This document shows, one piece after another, positions 43,302-52,572 of a DNA stretch of 64,000 nt (its first letter is position 1; every line of letters starts with the position of its first letter). The notes beneath the pieces are model-generated. The model was not told the origin of the DNA, did no database searches, and worked only from the letters and a program-made list of their open reading frames with translations. Position numbers and translations under genes: made by a program. Where the stretch lies: NCBI GenBank assembly GCA_035606945.1, contig DATNDR010000074.1, forward strand, positions 62,001 to 126,000. Reading direction: 5' to 3'. This stretch comes from GCA-003244245 sp035606945. GTDB taxonomy: Bacteria > Actinomycetota > Actinomycetes > Mycobacteriales > Pseudonocardiaceae.

Positions 43302-44504
43302 TTAACGGCAGGTCGGCAGCGCGTTCACCAGGCGATCCAGTTCCTCCTCCGTGTTGTAGTAGTGCACCGAGGCGCGTACCAGTTCAGCCAGGCCCCGGCA
43401 GGGCAGGTCCCACTGGGCGGAGCTGGCATAGGAAACGCTGGTGTTCACCCCCGACTCGGCCAGGCCGCGCTGTACCTGCTCGGCGGGCACACCGTCGACG
43501 GTGAACGTCACGATGCCACAGCGGCGCCGGCCCTGGTCGTGCACGCGCACACCGTCGGCAGCACGCAGCCGCTCACGCAAACCCTCGGCCAGAGCGGTGA
43601 TCCGGGCCTCGATGGCATCGAGGCCCCAGGACAGCGCGTAATCGACGGCGATTCCCAAGCCGATCTTGGCGGCGTAGTTGGTCTCCCAGCTCTCGAATCG
43701 GCGCGCATCGGGCCGAATCTCGTAGCGCTGCGGCGCGGTCCAGGTCGCAGCGTGCAGGTCGAGAAATGGTGGCTCGAGATGGTCGAGAATCGACCGACGC
43801 ACGTAGAGAAAGCCGGTGCCACGCGGGCCGCGCAGGAATTTACGGCCGGTCGCCGAGAGCAGGTCACAGCCGATGCGCTGGACGTCGACGGAAAACTGGC
43901 CGACTGACTGGCAGGCGTCGAGGAGGAACGCAACCCCCGCCTCGCGGGCGAGGGCGCCGACCTCCTCGGCGGGGTTGACCAGTCCACCTTGCGTCGGCAC
44001 GTGGGTAATGGCGATGAGCTTCACCTCGCCTCCGGAATCGCCGCGGCCGCTGCGACCATCCAGGCGCCGCCGCAAATCGGCGAGACACAGCTGGCCGTGC
44101 TCATCGTCGTCGACGATCTCAATGACGGCGCCGGTGCGCCGCGCGACTTGCAGGAATGCGATGACGTTACTGGCGTACTCGGCATGCGCAGTCAGGATGC
44201 GATCGCCGGGCCGAAACGGCATCGCGTAGAAGGCCATGTCCCAGGCCCGGGTCGCGTTCTCCACGATCGCGACCTCGTCCACCTCGCAACCGATCAATCG
44301 AGCGATCCCGCGATAGGTCGCGTGGATCTGCTCGGCGGCCACCGCGGCAGCTTCGTACCCCCCGATTTGGGCTTCGAGACGTAGGTGGGCGATGACCCCA
44401 TCAGTGACCGGTGACGGCGGCAACGCCGCTCCAGCGTTGTTCAAATGCGCTACCCGTGTTGATCCGGGGGTGTCGCGCCGAGCGCGGGCAACGTCAAAGG
44501 CCAT
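43302..44504 (-). CDS. PLP-dependent class V aminotransferase
   Basis: A 400-residue fold-type I PLP enzyme of the class V/NifS-like group. The PLP-binding Asp is in 'FLLDACQSVGQ', and the Schiff-base Lys in 'LSATGRKFLRGPRGTGFLYV'. 'ITHVPTQGGLVNP' and 'NNAGAALPPSPV' are typical of cysteine desulfurase or ergothioneine/isopenicillin-epimerase-like members, but the active-site Cys loop of true desulfurases is not obvious. ATG 44504 is used; frames to 45221 are noise. Stands alone, divergent from the Wzz-like gene. Confidence 0.88.
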   Translation of the reverse strand: MAFDVARARRDTPGSTRVAHLNNAGAALPPSPVTDGVIAHLRLEAQIGGYEAAAVAAEQIHATYRGIARLIGCEVDEVAIVENATRAWDMAFYAMPFRPGDRILTAHAEYASNVIAFLQVARRTGAVIEIVDDDEHGQLCLADLRRRLDGRSGRGDSGGEVKLIAITHVPTQGGLVNPAEEVGALAREAGVAFLLDACQSVGQFSVDVQRIGCDLLSATGRKFLRGPRGTGFLYVRRSILDHLEPPFLDLHAATWTAPQRYEIRPDARRFESWETNYAAKIGLGIAVDYALSWGLDAIEARITALAEGLRERLRAADGVRVHDQGRRRCGIVTFTVDGVPAEQVQRGLAESGVNTSVSYASSAQWDLPCRGLAELVRASVHYYNTEEELDRLVNALPTCR

Positions 44505-44660
44505 ACGGCGACCGTAGGGGTCAATATCCCGGGGTGCGGCGCACCAGGTCCAGATATTGACGCCCGGATGATCGTGATCGCTAGAAACCCACCGTGCACG
44601 GTGACGGGATACGCTAGCCCCGCAGCTCCCCGTACATACTCCAGCGTCGGACGGACGTTG

Positions 44661-45521
44661 ATGGCCTACGAAGAGCAACAGCAGCGGTCCATACGACCCG
44701 ACGGAGTGCCACCGCCGCGTTCCGCGAGCGGGATCCAGCGGCCCGTTGACCAGCAGCGCCACGGGTGGCTGACGCCGCGCCTGGTGCTGCTGACACTGAC
44801 GATCATCCTGCTCGGCGCTGCCGCGGGGCTGGCCGGCGCGCTGGTACTGCCGAAGACCTACGGAGCACGCGCGGAGATCCTCTATTCCGCGAGCCAGCCT
44901 CAGCAAGGCGGCGACCCGCTCCAGCAGGATCGCCAGCTGTCCACTCAACTGGTGTTGTTGAAAAGTCGCGCCGTGCTCGGTCCGGTCGCGCAGAAACAAG
45001 GCCGCCGGTACGAGGACCTCGACCAGGATGTCAGCGTCTCGGTCCTGGAGAACAGCAACGTCATCCAGGTCGAAGCCCGCTCTTCCACCCAACCGGTCGC
45101 GCTGCAAACCTTGCTGGCCATCACGAACGGTTACCTGGCGCTGTCGGGTCAGCCCAGCGGTGTGGCCCGCAACCTCAGTGCCCAGCTTGCCGAGACTCGC
45201 CAGAACACGGCCCAGCTGCAAGCCCGGATTCCCCAGCTCGTCTCAGCGGTGTTAGCCGGCACTGCCGACCAAACCACCCTCGACGACGCCCGGGCCCAGC
45301 TGGCTGCCTCGCTGGCCCGGGAAAAGGCGCTCCAGGCCCGGATCGACGAGATCACCCTCACCGGTCAATCGGGGCCGGCTGCTCAGCTGCTGACGCCGCC
45401 CTACTCGCTGCCTGACCCGGTAAGCCCGCGGCCGCTCATCGCAACCGGAATCGGCGCGCTGGTGGGAGCGATCGTGGCCGGCACGATGCTGGCGGTAGGC
45501 GCCCGGCGCGCTGACCAGTAG
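44661..45521 (+). CDS. Wzz/chain-length-determinant-like membrane protein
   Basis: A 286-residue protein with an N-terminal basic/Pro-rich tail, a transmembrane helix at about 36-63, a long helical extracellular segment ('YGARAEILYSASQ', 'LAETRQNTAQLQARIPQLV', 'SLAREKALQARIDEI', coiled-coil-like) and a second helix at about 258-281. This is the Wzz/polysaccharide co-polymerase topology, without the cytoplasmic tyrosine-kinase domain. It may set the length of, or help export, a surface glycan. ATG 44661 is chosen over an upstream frame at 44568. No polymerase gene adjoins. Confidence 0.8.
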   Translation: MAYEEQQQRSIRPDGVPPPRSASGIQRPVDQQRHGWLTPRLVLLTLTIILLGAAAGLAGALVLPKTYGARAEILYSASQPQQGGDPLQQDRQLSTQLVLLKSRAVLGPVAQKQGRRYEDLDQDVSVSVLENSNVIQVEARSSTQPVALQTLLAITNGYLALSGQPSGVARNLSAQLAETRQNTAQLQARIPQLVSAVLAGTADQTTLDDARAQLAASLAREKALQARIDEITLTGQSGPAAQLLTPPYSLPDPVSPRPLIATGIGALVGAIVAGTMLAVGARRADQ

Positions 45522-45591
45522 TGGCCAAGTGTTTCCCGAGTAGGGTGATGGCGAATGAGCCCCTGCGTCCTACGCGGAGCTGAGTGAAGCG

Positions 45592-48500
45592 ATGACGGCG
45601 GACCAGGTCGCCAACACCGCCGAGGCGGGCCAGTCTAGGGCCATCCTCGAATTCTGCCAGGTTAGCTACGAAGCAGAATCCGTCGAGGGAATCTACGACG
45701 CCGCGCTCACGGCGCTCGAACGAGCCATCGGTGTGCAGCGATCGTCCATCCTGTTGTTCGACCGCCACGGCGTGATGCGGTTCGGGGCCTGGCGCGGCCT
45801 GTCCGAGACGTACCGGAAGGCGGTCGAAGGGCACAGCCCATGGTCTGCCGACGCTAAGGATCCTGAGCCGATCCTCGTCCCGGATGTTGCGCTCGATCCG
45901 GCGCTTGCTGCGCTTGGTCCAGTGTTCGACGCCGAGCGCATTGCGGCGCTCGCATTCGTCCCACTGGTGCACGCCGGGCGCCTGCTCGGCAAGTTCATGC
46001 TTTATTACGAAGCGCTGCACCCCTTTACGCACGACGAGGTCCGCGTCGCCTCCGCTGTTGCGCAGTTGGTCGCTGGCGCCGTCGACCGCAAGCGCAATGA
46101 GGTCGACCTTCGCCGCAACCGGGAACATCTTGCCCTCGCGCTCGAGGCCAGCGCGATGGGAACGTGGGAGTGGGACTTGGCGTCCGGGGAAGTGATCTGG
46201 TCGCCCACGTTGGAGCGCATCCATGGTCTCGAGCCCGGGACATTTCCGGGGACGTTCGAGGCTTTCCAACGCGAGATCCTTGCCGAAGACCTGCCGGGCG
46301 TGCTGGCGGCAGTCCGCAGGGCGACCCAGAACGGCGCCGCATACCAGGTGACATACCGGCTCCGTCGTCCGGACGGAACGCTGCGGTGGATCGACACCCA
46401 GGGAATCGTGGTGCGCGGCGATACCGGCGCCCCGGTCCGCATGGTTGGGGTGTGCACCGACGTCACGCAGCGGCGGGCGGGTGAGGCGGAACGGGCGCGG
46501 CTGCTTGATGCCGAGCGGGCCGCCCGGCGTGAGGCGGAGACGTCGGCTGCGCGGCTTGACACGCTCCAGCGCGTTACCGCGGAGCTGTCTCGGGCGGTGG
46601 CGCTGGACGACGTCGTCGACGTGGTGCTCGGTACGGCGGTACACGAGCTCGGCGGGCAGACCGGGTCGCTGTGCCTGCGCAACGGGGACGAGCTCGTCAT
46701 CGAGCACGCGGTGGGGTATCCCCGTGACGTCACCGAGCACTGGGGCCGGTTCCCCATCTCCGCGGATCTGCCGGCCAGCGAAGCGGTTCGCACCGGCCGA
46801 GCAGTGTTCATCAGCTCGCCCGAAGAGCGAGATCGCCGGTATCCGGTCTTCGCCACCACACCGCTGGTGCCCGATACGGCATACGCAATCGTGCCGCTTG
46901 CCGACCACGATCCCACCGGGTGCCTGGTGGTGGGATTCGCCGAGCCCCGGGAGTTCTCCGCCCAGGATGAGGATTTCTTTTTCGTGCTCGCCAGCCGCTG
47001 CGGCGCCGCGCTCGAGCGCGCGCGCCTGTTCGAGGAGCGTGAGCACGCTCGGGCGGCGGTGGCGTTCCTGGCCGAAGCGTCTGCCGTGCTGGTGTCCTCG
47101 CTCGACTACGAGCGCACCCTCAGGCAACTCGCGGAGCTTGCCGTGCCGCGGCTGGCGGATTGGTGCGGCGTCTACCTCACTCGCGAACCGGGCGAGATAG
47201 AACCGGTCGCGATCACGCATGTCGATCCCGACCGCGCCGATCTTGTCCGGCGGCTGCTGCAACGGTTCCCCGTCCGCCCGAGCGATGCCGTTGGTGTCGC
47301 TGACGTCATCAGGACTGGACAGCCGCAGATCTATCCCGCGATCGCCGATGATGTGCTGGTCGCCACGGCTCACAACGACGAGCATCTCGAGCTGTTGCGT
47401 AGCGTGGGGTTAGGTGCGGGGATCGCGGTGCCGCTGCAGGCGCGGGGACGGGTCTTCGGGGCCTTGTCGCTCGCTAACGACAGGGGCCGCCCTCTCCATT
47501 CCGACGATGTGTTACTCGTCGAAGAGCTTGCGGCCCGAGCGGGGACCGTGATCGACAATGCTCGCTTGTTCGCCGAGCGCACCTATGTCGCCCAAACGCT
47601 GCAACGCAGCCTGCTGCCAGGTCGGTTGCCCGAGTTCGATCGGCTGGCGCTGGCCGCGCGCTACCTGCCCGGTGCGCCCGACGTGGCCGCCGGTGGCGAC
47701 TGGTATGACGTGCTGGCCCTGGACGGGCACCGGGTCGCGATCGTGGTGGGCGATGTCGTCGGGCGAGGCGCCGCGGCGGCCGCGGTGATGGGCCAGCTGC
47801 GCACCGCGCTGGCCACCGCGTTGCTGCACGGAGACTCCGCCGCGGCCGCTCTGGAGCACCTGGACCGGATGGCCGCGCGGGTCCCCGGTGCGCTGGCCTC
47901 CACCGCCGTCGTGACGATCCTGGACCTGGTGACTGGGCAGCTGTGCTGGTCCCGGGCGGGCCACCCGCCGCCGCTGCTGGTGGCGCATGACGACGTCCGT
48001 TACCTCACCGACGGCGCGGGCGGCCCGCTGGGTATCTCGGGCCGTCCGCCCTACCCGCAGGCGTCCACCCGCATCGAGGCCGGTGCGTGCTTGCTGCTGT
48101 ATACCGACGGACTGATCGAGCGCCGCGGTCAGGTCATCGACGAGGGCCTGGACCACCTGGCCTTCACCGCGGCGCAGCTGCGTGCCCAGCCGCCCACGAC
48201 GTTGCTTGACGGGTTGCTGGCCCGAGCCCTGCCCGACACCGGTCCGGCCGATGACATCGCGCTGGTTGCGGCGCGTTACCTGCCCGCGCCGCTGCATCAG
48301 CGATTACTCGCCGACCCGGCGCAGCTGTCCGGTGTGCGCCGCGCGGTGCGCGGCTGGGTGCAAGCCGGCGCGTTGCCCGCCGCGCTGGGTGAGGACTTGC
48401 AGATCACCCTGGGGGAAGCGGCCGCCAACGCCGTTGAGCACGCCTATGTCGGCACGGCGATGGGGGAGTTCACCTACCTGGTCACCCGCTGCGGCGACGG

Positions 48501-49074
48501 CGCGATCGAGGTCCAGGTGCGTGACTTCGGCCGCTGGCGCCGCGAACGCGCCAACAACTTCGTCCGCGGGCGCGGCCTGATGATCATCCGCGAACTCGGT
48601 GTCGATGTCGTTGTCGAGTCCAGCCCGGCTGGTACCGACGTCCGCTTCCGGGTGCCTGCGCCCCTTCCCGATCCCGGACCTGAGATGGGCACGCCAGCGT
48701 CGGTTGGCCAGCCGCAGCCTGACGCCGCACCGGCGGTACCCGCGGAGTTGCGAGTGCACCAGGAGACTGCCGGCGGGCGGCGCCTGGAATTTCGCGGCGA
48801 ACTGGACCTGGACTCGGCCACGAGGCTGAACGGCCCACTGCTGGACCAGCTCCACGCCCCGGGCCCAGTCATTTTAGACCTGCGAGCCGTGGATTACCTC
48901 AGCAGCGCCGGAGTGGGCCTGCTCATTGACGCTGTTCAGCGCGCCGCCGTGCACGATCTCCCGGTGCAGCTTCAGCTGACACCGGACAGCCTGGCGGCCC
49001 GGGTGCTGGCACTCACCGGGCTGGAGCACACGGTGCCCCTGGTCACCGATGCCACCCAATCCACCGTCCGCTGA
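45592..49074 (+). CDS. Multi-domain sensor: GAF-PAS-GAF-GAF, PP2C phosphatase, HATPase, STAS
   Basis: A 1160-residue cytoplasmic protein. Order by motif: GAF (about 10-160), PAS with PAC (about 180-305, 'WEWDLASGEVIWSP'), GAF (about 320-475), GAF (about 490-660), SpoIIE-type PP2C phosphatase (about 664-885: 'LQRSLLPGRLP', 'VAAGGDWYDVL', 'VGDVVGRGAAAAAVM', 'ADDIAL'), anti-sigma-type ATPase (about 890-1020; N-box 'ITLGEAAANAVEHA', G-box 'GRGLMI'), and a STAS anti-sigma antagonist (about 1050-1160; 'VDYLSSAGVGLL' with the phospho-Ser near 1104). So phosphatase, kinase and their substrate of a partner-switching module are joined in one chain, gated by three GAF and one PAS domain. Signal and sigma target are unknown. 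Confidence 0.92.
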   Translation: MTADQVANTAEAGQSRAILEFCQVSYEAESVEGIYDAALTALERAIGVQRSSILLFDRHGVMRFGAWRGLSETYRKAVEGHSPWSADAKDPEPILVPDVALDPALAALGPVFDAERIAALAFVPLVHAGRLLGKFMLYYEALHPFTHDEVRVASAVAQLVAGAVDRKRNEVDLRRNREHLALALEASAMGTWEWDLASGEVIWSPTLERIHGLEPGTFPGTFEAFQREILAEDLPGVLAAVRRATQNGAAYQVTYRLRRPDGTLRWIDTQGIVVRGDTGAPVRMVGVCTDVTQRRAGEAERARLLDAERAARREAETSAARLDTLQRVTAELSRAVALDDVVDVVLGTAVHELGGQTGSLCLRNGDELVIEHAVGYPRDVTEHWGRFPISADLPASEAVRTGRAVFISSPEERDRRYPVFATTPLVPDTAYAIVPLADHDPTGCLVVGFAEPREFSAQDEDFFFVLASRCGAALERARLFEEREHARAAVAFLAEASAVLVSSLDYERTLRQLAELAVPRLADWCGVYLTREPGEIEPVAITHVDPDRADLVRRLLQRFPVRPSDAVGVADVIRTGQPQIYPAIADDVLVATAHNDEHLELLRSVGLGAGIAVPLQARGRVFGALSLANDRGRPLHSDDVLLVEELAARAGTVIDNARLFAERTYVAQTLQRSLLPGRLPEFDRLALAARYLPGAPDVAAGGDWYDVLALDGHRVAIVVGDVVGRGAAAAAVMGQLRTALATALLHGDSAAAALEHLDRMAARVPGALASTAVVTILDLVTGQLCWSRAGHPPPLLVAHDDVRYLTDGAGGPLGISGRPPYPQASTRIEAGACLLLYTDGLIERRGQVIDEGLDHLAFTAAQLRAQPPTTLLDGLLARALPDTGPADDIALVAARYLPAPLHQRLLADPAQLSGVRRAVRGWVQAGALPAALGEDLQITLGEAAANAVEHAYVGTAMGEFTYLVTRCGDGAIEVQVRDFGRWRRERANNFVRGRGLMIIRELGVDVVVESSPAGTDVRFRVPAPLPDPGPEMGTPASVGQPQPDAAPAVPAELRVHQETAGGRRLEFRGELDLDSATRLNGPLLDQLHAPGPVILDLRAVDYLSSAGVGLLIDAVQRAAVHDLPVQLQLTPDSLAARVLALTGLEHTVPLVTDATQSTVR

Positions 49075-49249
49075 TCACGACCCATCCCCATGCCGGCCTC
49101 CGTGAAACCGGATGCGTCCGCTCAGCGATGTTCCAGTTGCTGAGGTGTAAGGGTGACGGTCGGCCGGAGGTCGCCCTCCGGGATGCTTAGCCCTGCGCTT
49201 CGAGCATGAACTGGCCTTGCTGGGCGGGCTGACTCGGAAGCGGAAAGGG

Positions 49250-49363
49250 ATGATTACGATTCGTTGGGCGTTGTGGTTTTCGCTGTTGCTGGTCATGGTC
49301 TTCGCGGTCAGCATCGGGTACCACCTAGGGATGGAGTACGCCGAGCAATTCATCGGACAGTGA
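49250..49363 (+). CDS. Possible 37-residue single-helix membrane peptide
   Basis: ATG 49250 follows GGAAAGGG and codes 'MITIRWALWFSLLLVMVFAV' then 'SIGYHLGMEYAEQFIGQ': one transmembrane helix with a short amphipathic tail. Such small membrane proteins are easily missed. It lies between the big sensor gene and the convergent NTF2-like gene. Codon pattern and ribosome binding site support it, but no homology was checked. Confidence 0.45.
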   Translation: MITIRWALWFSLLLVMVFAVSIGYHLGMEYAEQFIGQ

Positions 49364-49377
49364 CCGCTCGCCTGAGG

Positions 49378-49773
49378 TCAGCCGGCCGGCGCCTCGCCGC
49401 CAGAAGCGAAGGTCTTGTTGACGATCTTCCATGAGCCGTCGATCTTCGCGAGCGCGAAGAAGTCGACGCACGACATGCTGCCCCAGATGCCATCCTCTTC
49501 GACGATAGCGGTTGCAGCGTCATCGACTTGTTGGACCGAGGTAATCCGCGCGTTGTAGTTACCTGCATTGTCGAACGGTTGGCTGGTGACCATCTCGATC
49601 AATTGACTGATCGGTATGTCATAACGCTGACCGGCGACGGAGCCGAACATCCATGCTTCACTGTGGAATCCCGCCTTCAGCTTGTCGGCGTCCCCCTTCG
49701 ATACCCCGTCGATGTAGAGTTGAACTGCATTCTCGATCGCGCCACGCTCGTTTGCCGAGTACATCGTTGCCAT
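49378..49773 (-). CDS. NTF2-like (SnoaL/lumazine-binding type) protein
   Basis: A 131-residue small alpha+beta protein: 'AIENAVQLYIDGVSKGDADKLKAGFHSEAW' and 'VDFFALAKIDGSWKIVNKTF' are typical of NTF2-like and PF12893-type domains. AAAGGAG ten bases before ATG 49773 supports this start over the one at 49842. Members act as small enzymes or binding proteins; function here unknown. Confidence 0.85.
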   Translation of the reverse strand: MATMYSANERGAIENAVQLYIDGVSKGDADKLKAGFHSEAWMFGSVAGQRYDIPISQLIEMVTSQPFDNAGNYNARITSVQQVDDAATAIVEEDGIWGSMSCVDFFALAKIDGSWKIVNKTFASGGEAPAG

Positions 49774-50260
49774 AACTCGTTCGCTCCTTTGGTCATCGCT
49801 TTCAGGCCTCGCCGCGATCACGTCACGGTGGAAGCCGCCCACGTAAGTCCAGGTCAGGTATCTTGCGGCCGATCATTTGGTCCGGCTGTCACCTGCCTGA
49901 CATAGGCAGTGTCAACTTGGCGACACGAGAGTGGGGCTATGCGGCCGCCACCACCGACTCATCCACCATTCGGACTGGCGAATCGACATGGCCACCGGCA
50001 TCCCCGAATTCCACCCACCACCCTGGCTGGGCGGCCACGCCGCAACCCCCTCCACACCGCACCGGAGCTGACTCGAATCCGCCAGTAGCGGTGGCTGCCC
50101 GCACGCTGCGCGATATCGGGGACCTCTCCGGCACCCTCAAGGAATTCCGGCGCAGCGTGCGCACCCGCAAGGCACGGGTTCGATCGGGTCTCTGGGGACC
50201 CGCTTTGGCTGCTGGCCCGTCCACCCGGGACGACCTCCGCAAGCGCGCTACCGTGGAGAC
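49774..50260. other. Region with possible gene remnants only
   Basis: No gene is supported. A short plus-strand frame near 49990 reads 'MATGIPEFHPPPWLGGHA', resembling the start of a YheT-type hydrolase, but stops after 27 residues. Another stretch near 50090 reads 'LRDIGDLSGTLKEFRRSVR'. These may be decayed fragments. Confidence 0.35.
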
Positions 50261-50560
50261 ATGGGACAAGAAGAAGGAGAAGGGACCGTCGTCCCCCCGC
50301 TGGTTGGCCTCGAGGCCGCTGTGGCCCATGACGTAGCGCTGGACGCGCAGTTGCTCGCCGTCGACCAAGACCCCAGCCACTCACCGACTGTGGCGGGCGT
50401 GGTGGCGGCGCAGGAGCCTGTTGCGGGTAGCGAGGCGGCCCCCGGCGCTCGGGTTCGGATCTGGGTGCAGACCAACCCCGGTGAGGACGGCGGCGGTGGC
50501 GGTGGTGGCCTGCCAGTACCCAGCGGACCGACCCCGTTGACGCCGGCTGGCACCAAATAA
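50261..50560 (+). CDS. Small orphan PASTA-domain protein
   Basis: A 99-residue protein whose residues about 10-72 read as one PASTA domain: 'VVPPLVGLEAAVAHDVALDAQLLAVDQ', 'GVVAAQEPVAGSEAAPGARVRIWV'. PASTA domains bind muropeptides or beta-lactams on Ser/Thr kinases and PBPs. Here there is no signal peptide, membrane helix or kinase, only a Gly-rich tail, so it would stay in the cytoplasm unless exported otherwise. GGAG precedes ATG 50261 closely. Confidence 0.65.
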   Translation: MGQEEGEGTVVPPLVGLEAAVAHDVALDAQLLAVDQDPSHSPTVAGVVAAQEPVAGSEAAPGARVRIWVQTNPGEDGGGGGGGLPVPSGPTPLTPAGTK

Positions 50561-50626
50561 TCCGCGCCGACCGCGAGGAGTCAGCAGCCGGCGGTCGTCG
50601 TCCCCGATTGACCGCAACGGTGCTAC

Positions 50627-50908
50627 CTAGGCTGGCGGAACATCCGGGAAGGGATGCGGTGCGAGGGCGAAGCGGTACGCCTGCTGGCCGTCTGTGCTGT
50701 CGAGGCGCTGCACGTCGAGCACCATGTCGTCGAGCGCCTGTGCAGCGACCGGCTCCAGGAAGACGACAGCCGCGCCGCCCTGCACGATCGTGTCCCCGGC
50801 GGCCGGTTGGGGCACCATCGACAGTTCGAGGGAGTGTTCGTCGTGCTCGGTGACACTGACGGCCTCGACGCGCAATCCGGATCCCTCGGGCATCTGTGTG
50901 GACGCCAA
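50627..50908 (-). CDS. HesB-like iron-sulfur biosynthesis domain protein, possibly 5'-truncated
   Basis: About 93 residues resembling actinobacterial HesB/IscA-like proteins: 'MPEGSGLRVEAV', 'GDTIVQGGAAVVFLEPVAAQALDDMVLDVQ', 'YRFALAPHPF'. The usual first helix ('AQTIASLLAS') is present in the same frame upstream but has no start codon before a stop (TGA) further upstream; the only start is TTG 50908, inside that helix. So the gene may be N-terminally truncated or begin at TTG. The Cys ligands of true IscA are absent, as in many actinobacterial members. Confidence 0.6.
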   Translation of the reverse strand: MASTQMPEGSGLRVEAVSVTEHDEHSLELSMVPQPAAGDTIVQGGAAVVFLEPVAAQALDDMVLDVQRLDSTDGQQAYRFALAPHPFPDVPPA

Positions 50909-51201
50909 GAGGCTGGCGATGGTCTGGGCGCGACCTGAAGTCGCCGCTCAAAGGGCTTAGGACGCGAGGTTTTCGCATTCCACCCCATAAGCCACCATTT
51001 GCCGTGGGGTTGCGAGATGTCGACCCCACGCACAGGCTGGAAGTCGATGGCTCCCGATGATCATATCTGTCCGGATGCCACGGCGAGAGATCGCCGAATA
51101 GGGGACGACGTATCGATCCCGACTAAACCCCGGGCACGACCTGCCCCCCGTTGGTAGCGGTGCGAGTCGTACCGACGCCGCTGGCACAACTGAGAGGTGA
51201 G

Positions 51202-52572
51202 ATGGAGAACCGACCTTTGGGTGACAGTTCTGGCAGTTGGCGGGTGCTCCTCGTCGGGCCCGGTGAGCTGCCCGATGCCACGCAGCGGGCGCTGCATGCC
51301 GCCGCGGCCCAGGTGACCCGCCTGGTGCAGCCGAGTGATACCGACATCCGCGAGGCGCTGACCGAGCAGGTCGACTCCGTGATCATATGCTCCAGGGATG
51401 ATGCGGTGACGCTTCGGCTGGCGCTCGTTGTGGAGCATGTTCGTCCCGGGGTGCCTCTGATCGTCACGGTGCACGGCCGAATCGTCAGTTCCCAGTTGGA
51501 GCGCGCGGTGAGCAATATCCGCGTCACATCCATGGCCGAGATCGTGGCACCCACGCTGGCCGGGCCCAGCCTTGATGATCGCCTGCTGTGGGTGAGGCGC
51601 ACGCCGGAGGGATTTTCCGGTGTGCGGGCAGACCACGCGAAACTACAGTTGGTGACGATCGAGGCGCCAGGCCGCCATCGCTGGCAGCAACTGCTGGCGG
51701 GCCTCGGCTCGCTTGTTCGGCCCTTCGAGCCCAGCGCCCAGATCCTGATTGCTGGCCTGTTCGGTTTTCTGTTCATACTGGTGCTCGAGACCGTGGGGAC
51801 GATCTTGCTCCTTGACCGGTCCCTCATCGATGGCTTCTACGCGGCAACCAAGACCATCGTCACCGTCGGACCGGACCAGGCCGTTGAGCAGGGCCCCGGC
51901 TGGTTCAAGGTCTTCTCGGCGGTAAACATGCTCCTGGCCGTTGCCTTCACTGCGCTGTTCACCGCCGGAGTCGTCGAGCGCCTCCTGGACCGCCGGCTCA
52001 CCACACTCTTCGGCTCCCGGAGGGTTCCCCGCAAGGGCCACGTCGTGGTCGTAGGTCTCGGCCAGGTTGGGTTACGCCTGTGTCTGCTGTTGCGCGAGCT
52101 TGGCGTACCCACGGTGGCGGTCGAAAGCGACCCGGACCGCTACAACGTCGCACGGGCGAAAAACTACGGCCTCCCCGTGGTGATCGGCCGGGGCGGCAGC
52201 CACTTTCTGCTCAGGCGGCTTTCACTACACCGGGCGCGAGCGCTGGCGGCGGTGACCAGCCACGAGATTGAGAACATCTCGGTTGCGGTGGCCGCGCTGG
52301 GCATGCAGGACAGTCTCCGCACGATCCTGCGGGCCGGGCGTGGGGAAGTGGTGAATGAGACGCGTTCGCTGTTCCGCATCGGCGTGGTGCGAGACGTCTA
52401 CCGGATCGGGGGCACCTTGCTCGCCGCTGCGGCGTTGGGCTCGAACGCGGTGGGGGCCTTCCTCCGCGAGCAGACGGTGTACCTGATCATGCCCGATGGA
52501 CGGATCGAGCCCTTCCGGGCCGATGCGCAGACCGCTTCAGCTGCATCGGCTGCGCTAGAGGCTCGAAACTGA
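51202..52572 (+). CDS. Two-helix potassium-channel-like protein with TrkA/RCK domains
   Basis: A 456-residue protein with an N-terminal Rossmann-like domain (about 12-130: 'WRVLLVGPGELPDATQ'), two transmembrane helices (about 180-202 and 240-260) flanking a pore loop 'FYAATKTIVTVGPDQA', then a TrkA-N/RCK domain ('KGHVVVVGLGQVGLRLCLLLRELGVPTVAVESD') and a C-terminal domain. The selectivity signature reads TVGPD, not TVGYG, so ion selectivity is uncertain. GAGAGGTGAG precedes ATG 51202; a TTG start at 51151 is possible. NAD or nucleotide binding to the RCK domain would gate it. Confidence 0.85.
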   Translation: MENRPLGDSSGSWRVLLVGPGELPDATQRALHAAAAQVTRLVQPSDTDIREALTEQVDSVIICSRDDAVTLRLALVVEHVRPGVPLIVTVHGRIVSSQLERAVSNIRVTSMAEIVAPTLAGPSLDDRLLWVRRTPEGFSGVRADHAKLQLVTIEAPGRHRWQQLLAGLGSLVRPFEPSAQILIAGLFGFLFILVLETVGTILLLDRSLIDGFYAATKTIVTVGPDQAVEQGPGWFKVFSAVNMLLAVAFTALFTAGVVERLLDRRLTTLFGSRRVPRKGHVVVVGLGQVGLRLCLLLRELGVPTVAVESDPDRYNVARAKNYGLPVVIGRGGSHFLLRRLSLHRARALAAVTSHEIENISVAVAALGMQDSLRTILRAGRGEVVNETRSLFRIGVVRDVYRIGGTLLAAAALGSNAVGAFLREQTVYLIMPDGRIEPFRADAQTASAASAALEARN

